64,000 nt of DNA from Silene latifolia (taxonomy: Eukaryota; Streptophyta; Magnoliopsida; Caryophyllales; Caryophyllaceae): assembly GCF_048544455.1 (NCBI RefSeq), contig NC_133532.1, positions 86,197,156-86,261,155 on the forward strand, read 5' to 3'. The translations under genes were made by a program, and so were the position numbers. The notes beneath the pieces are model-generated. The model was not told the DNA's origin, did no database searches, and was given only the letters and a program-made list of their open reading frames with translations. Shown here piece after piece: positions 62,745-64,000 of this stretch (positions within the stretch are counted from its first letter, which is position 1; each line of letters opens with the position of its first letter).

Positions 62745-63693
62745 ATGGTGGGAACTAGTCAAGGAAGCGTTAATAGTCGATCTGAACAACCCGCAAATGG
62801 TAATGATCAAATCCTAGCTGCACTCCTTCGTCTCCAGACAAGCCAAGACCAAGCTTATGCTCGCCTTAACGCTATCGAAGGCCGTATTGTCGCTGTAGAA
62901 GCTAGACTTCCTCCTGCAGAAGGTCCCATTCCCGACGCGCTCATGCACGATAATCCTCTACCCTTTGAGCAACTAGAAGTCAATCTTCCACTAGGTCCAA
63001 CTAAAGCTGAAAAGCGACTCCAGTATTTGCAGGAGCAACTAATGTACCTCAAAGGAGATGACATCTATAGGGAAAACAGTCGCAAATATGAGGCAGTAAA
63101 TTCTTAACTGCCAACTAACTTCAACATGACTGACATCCCGGAGTTTAAAGGGCATGAAAACCCTTTGAACCATATTCGTGCATTCAAAGATTATATGTCT
63201 AGCAAAGACATTAAAACAGAGATGTTCCTAAGGATCTTTCCTTCATCTCTTGATACTATTCCTAAGCAATGGTTCTACTCCTTGGATCACAAGAAAATTG
63301 CTACCTGGGACGATGGTGCAATTGAGTTCACCAAACAGTACGCAGATAATGTTGAAATTCAAGTCAATATGCGCACTCTAGAGGCTCTTACGCAAAATGA
63401 GAGAGAAGGGTTCACCGACTTCCTAAGTAGGTGGAGAAAGACTAGCACGCAACTCGTCGAACGCCCAGACGAAGCTACTCTTGTTGAAAAGTTCGTGGAC
63501 AATTTAAGGCCAATCTATGCGAACCATCTAAGGTACCAAAACATAAAGTCTTTCAAAGACTTAACTGTGCTAGGAACAAGAATTGAAGACGACATCCGTA
63601 AAGGACTCTTGTCCAAAACGATAGCTCGCGGATATCAAGGCACAACGTGTCGTTCTTATGGCTCCACTAGCAAGACCGACGAGGTGAACCTTG
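62745..63693 (+). pseudogene. Tat-type gag, one stop, cut by another Tat LTR
   Basis: MVGTSQGSVNSRSEQ at 62745 opens a frame with a coiled-coil-like stretch (ARLNAIEGRIVAVEARL). It has one in-frame TAA at 63105-63107 and continues in the same frame with TDIPEFKGHENPLNHIRAF, PSSLDTIPKQWFYSL, EFTKQYADNVEIQVNMRTL and FTDFLSRWRKTSTQLV, a layout typical of Ty3/gypsy gag of the Tat lineage. The frame ends where a minus-strand Tat LTR begins at 63694. Zinc knuckle and pol are outside the window or displaced. Confidence 0.82.
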
Positions 63694-64000
63694 TGTGGAC
63701 ATTGGCCATGTGGGCGCTTGGGACAAGCGTTTGCATTTGTGGAGTCGCCACCACTTTTTGTGGGAAATTGGAACCGTTCGAATACCTCGCGTCATGTCAA
63801 GACACAAAGTAATGACATGAACACTAAGAACTCATTACCCTTAGCATTCTATGTCTAGAATGACTCTCGTGGATGCCAATGAACACGGATGTTCACAGAG
63901 ATCTGGAGTAAGGGGTGAGGGTACGTATTAGGAAGTCCTTTTACTGAACACCTAATCCCGCCCGCCTCGATAGTGGCCTCTACTAATGATTAGGAAAATC
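63694..64000 (-). mobile_element. End of a minus-strand Tat LTR, continuing beyond the window
   Basis: TGTGGACATTGGCC at 63694 is the complement of the LTR terminus. The rest matches 12480-12770 closely, including GTGGAGTCGCCACC. It is inserted into the gag of the related plus-strand element, so two Tat insertions are nested. Confidence 0.82.

Noticed and set aside
1..64000. Host genes, tRNA or rRNA genes
   Set aside because: No cloverleaf, rRNA-like block or multi-exon host gene was recognised apart from the FAR1-type remnant, which may itself be transposon-derived.

Overview
This is a gene-poor, repeat-saturated stretch of a plant nuclear genome. I see no ordinary host gene, rRNA, tRNA or CRISPR array. 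Almost everything is LTR retrotransposon sequence stacked in nested insertions, with a SINE, a piece of a CACTA transposon, a MITE-like element, a TIR element and one truncated Mutator/FAR1-type gene. The element lineages (Athila, Tat/Ogre/Retand, Tekay chromovirus, Ty1/copia, TRIM) and primer-binding sites matching plant tRNA-Asp, tRNA-Arg and initiator tRNA-Met identify an angiosperm. I lean to a large-genome eudicot of the Caryophyllales, but that is inference only.

Layout. 1-830: 3' LTR start of a Tat-type element. 831-4243: 3' end of a copia element whose LTR (2477-4243) is split by a CACTA end and a 196-bp duplication. 4244-10705: an element with an ATHILA-type ORF (6434-7990), a SINE in its leader, and a Tekay-like 3' end and LTR (9393-10705). 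10706-12429: broken Tekay pol. 12430-15376: minus-strand Tat LTR and 3' UTR. 15377-35296: Athila-type family A, as LTR + partial gag, then LTR + intact 940-residue gag-protease + ATHILA ORF. That ORF is split by a nearly complete minus-strand Tekay element (25499-33660) with near-matching target-site duplications. 35297-40351: a further Tekay 3' half with its 3' LTR, interrupted by a rearranged TRIM (36372-38190) that itself contains a copia solo LTR (36521-37571). 40352-44330: chromovirus-like 3' end and partial LTR with a MITE. 44527-46843: TIR element containing an Athila-A LTR. 46894-48802: FAR1-type gene remnant. 48803-64000: plus-strand Tat element whose 5' LTR is split by a complete minus-strand Athila-type element, family B (50893-61588), and whose gag is split by another minus-strand Tat LTR at 63694.

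Working parts. Most elements show LTR, PBS and PPT signals, and many insertions can be ordered by nesting and duplicated target sites. Both Athila-type families carry gag, protease and the ATHILA ORF but no visible reverse transcriptase, RNase H or integrase, so they look non-autonomous.

The most striking unexplained pattern is a family-specific cluster of short, often palindromic motifs in every LTR type except copia and the TRIM. Examples are CTCGATCGAG in Tekay and Athila-B, ATCCGCCCGTC in Athila-A, and GGCGCAGCAG/CTGCGTCC in Tat. The cluster lies about 40-200 bp upstream of a TATA-like box. In both Athila-type families the same motif recurs just upstream of the internal ATHILA ORF, which suggests a duplicated internal promoter.
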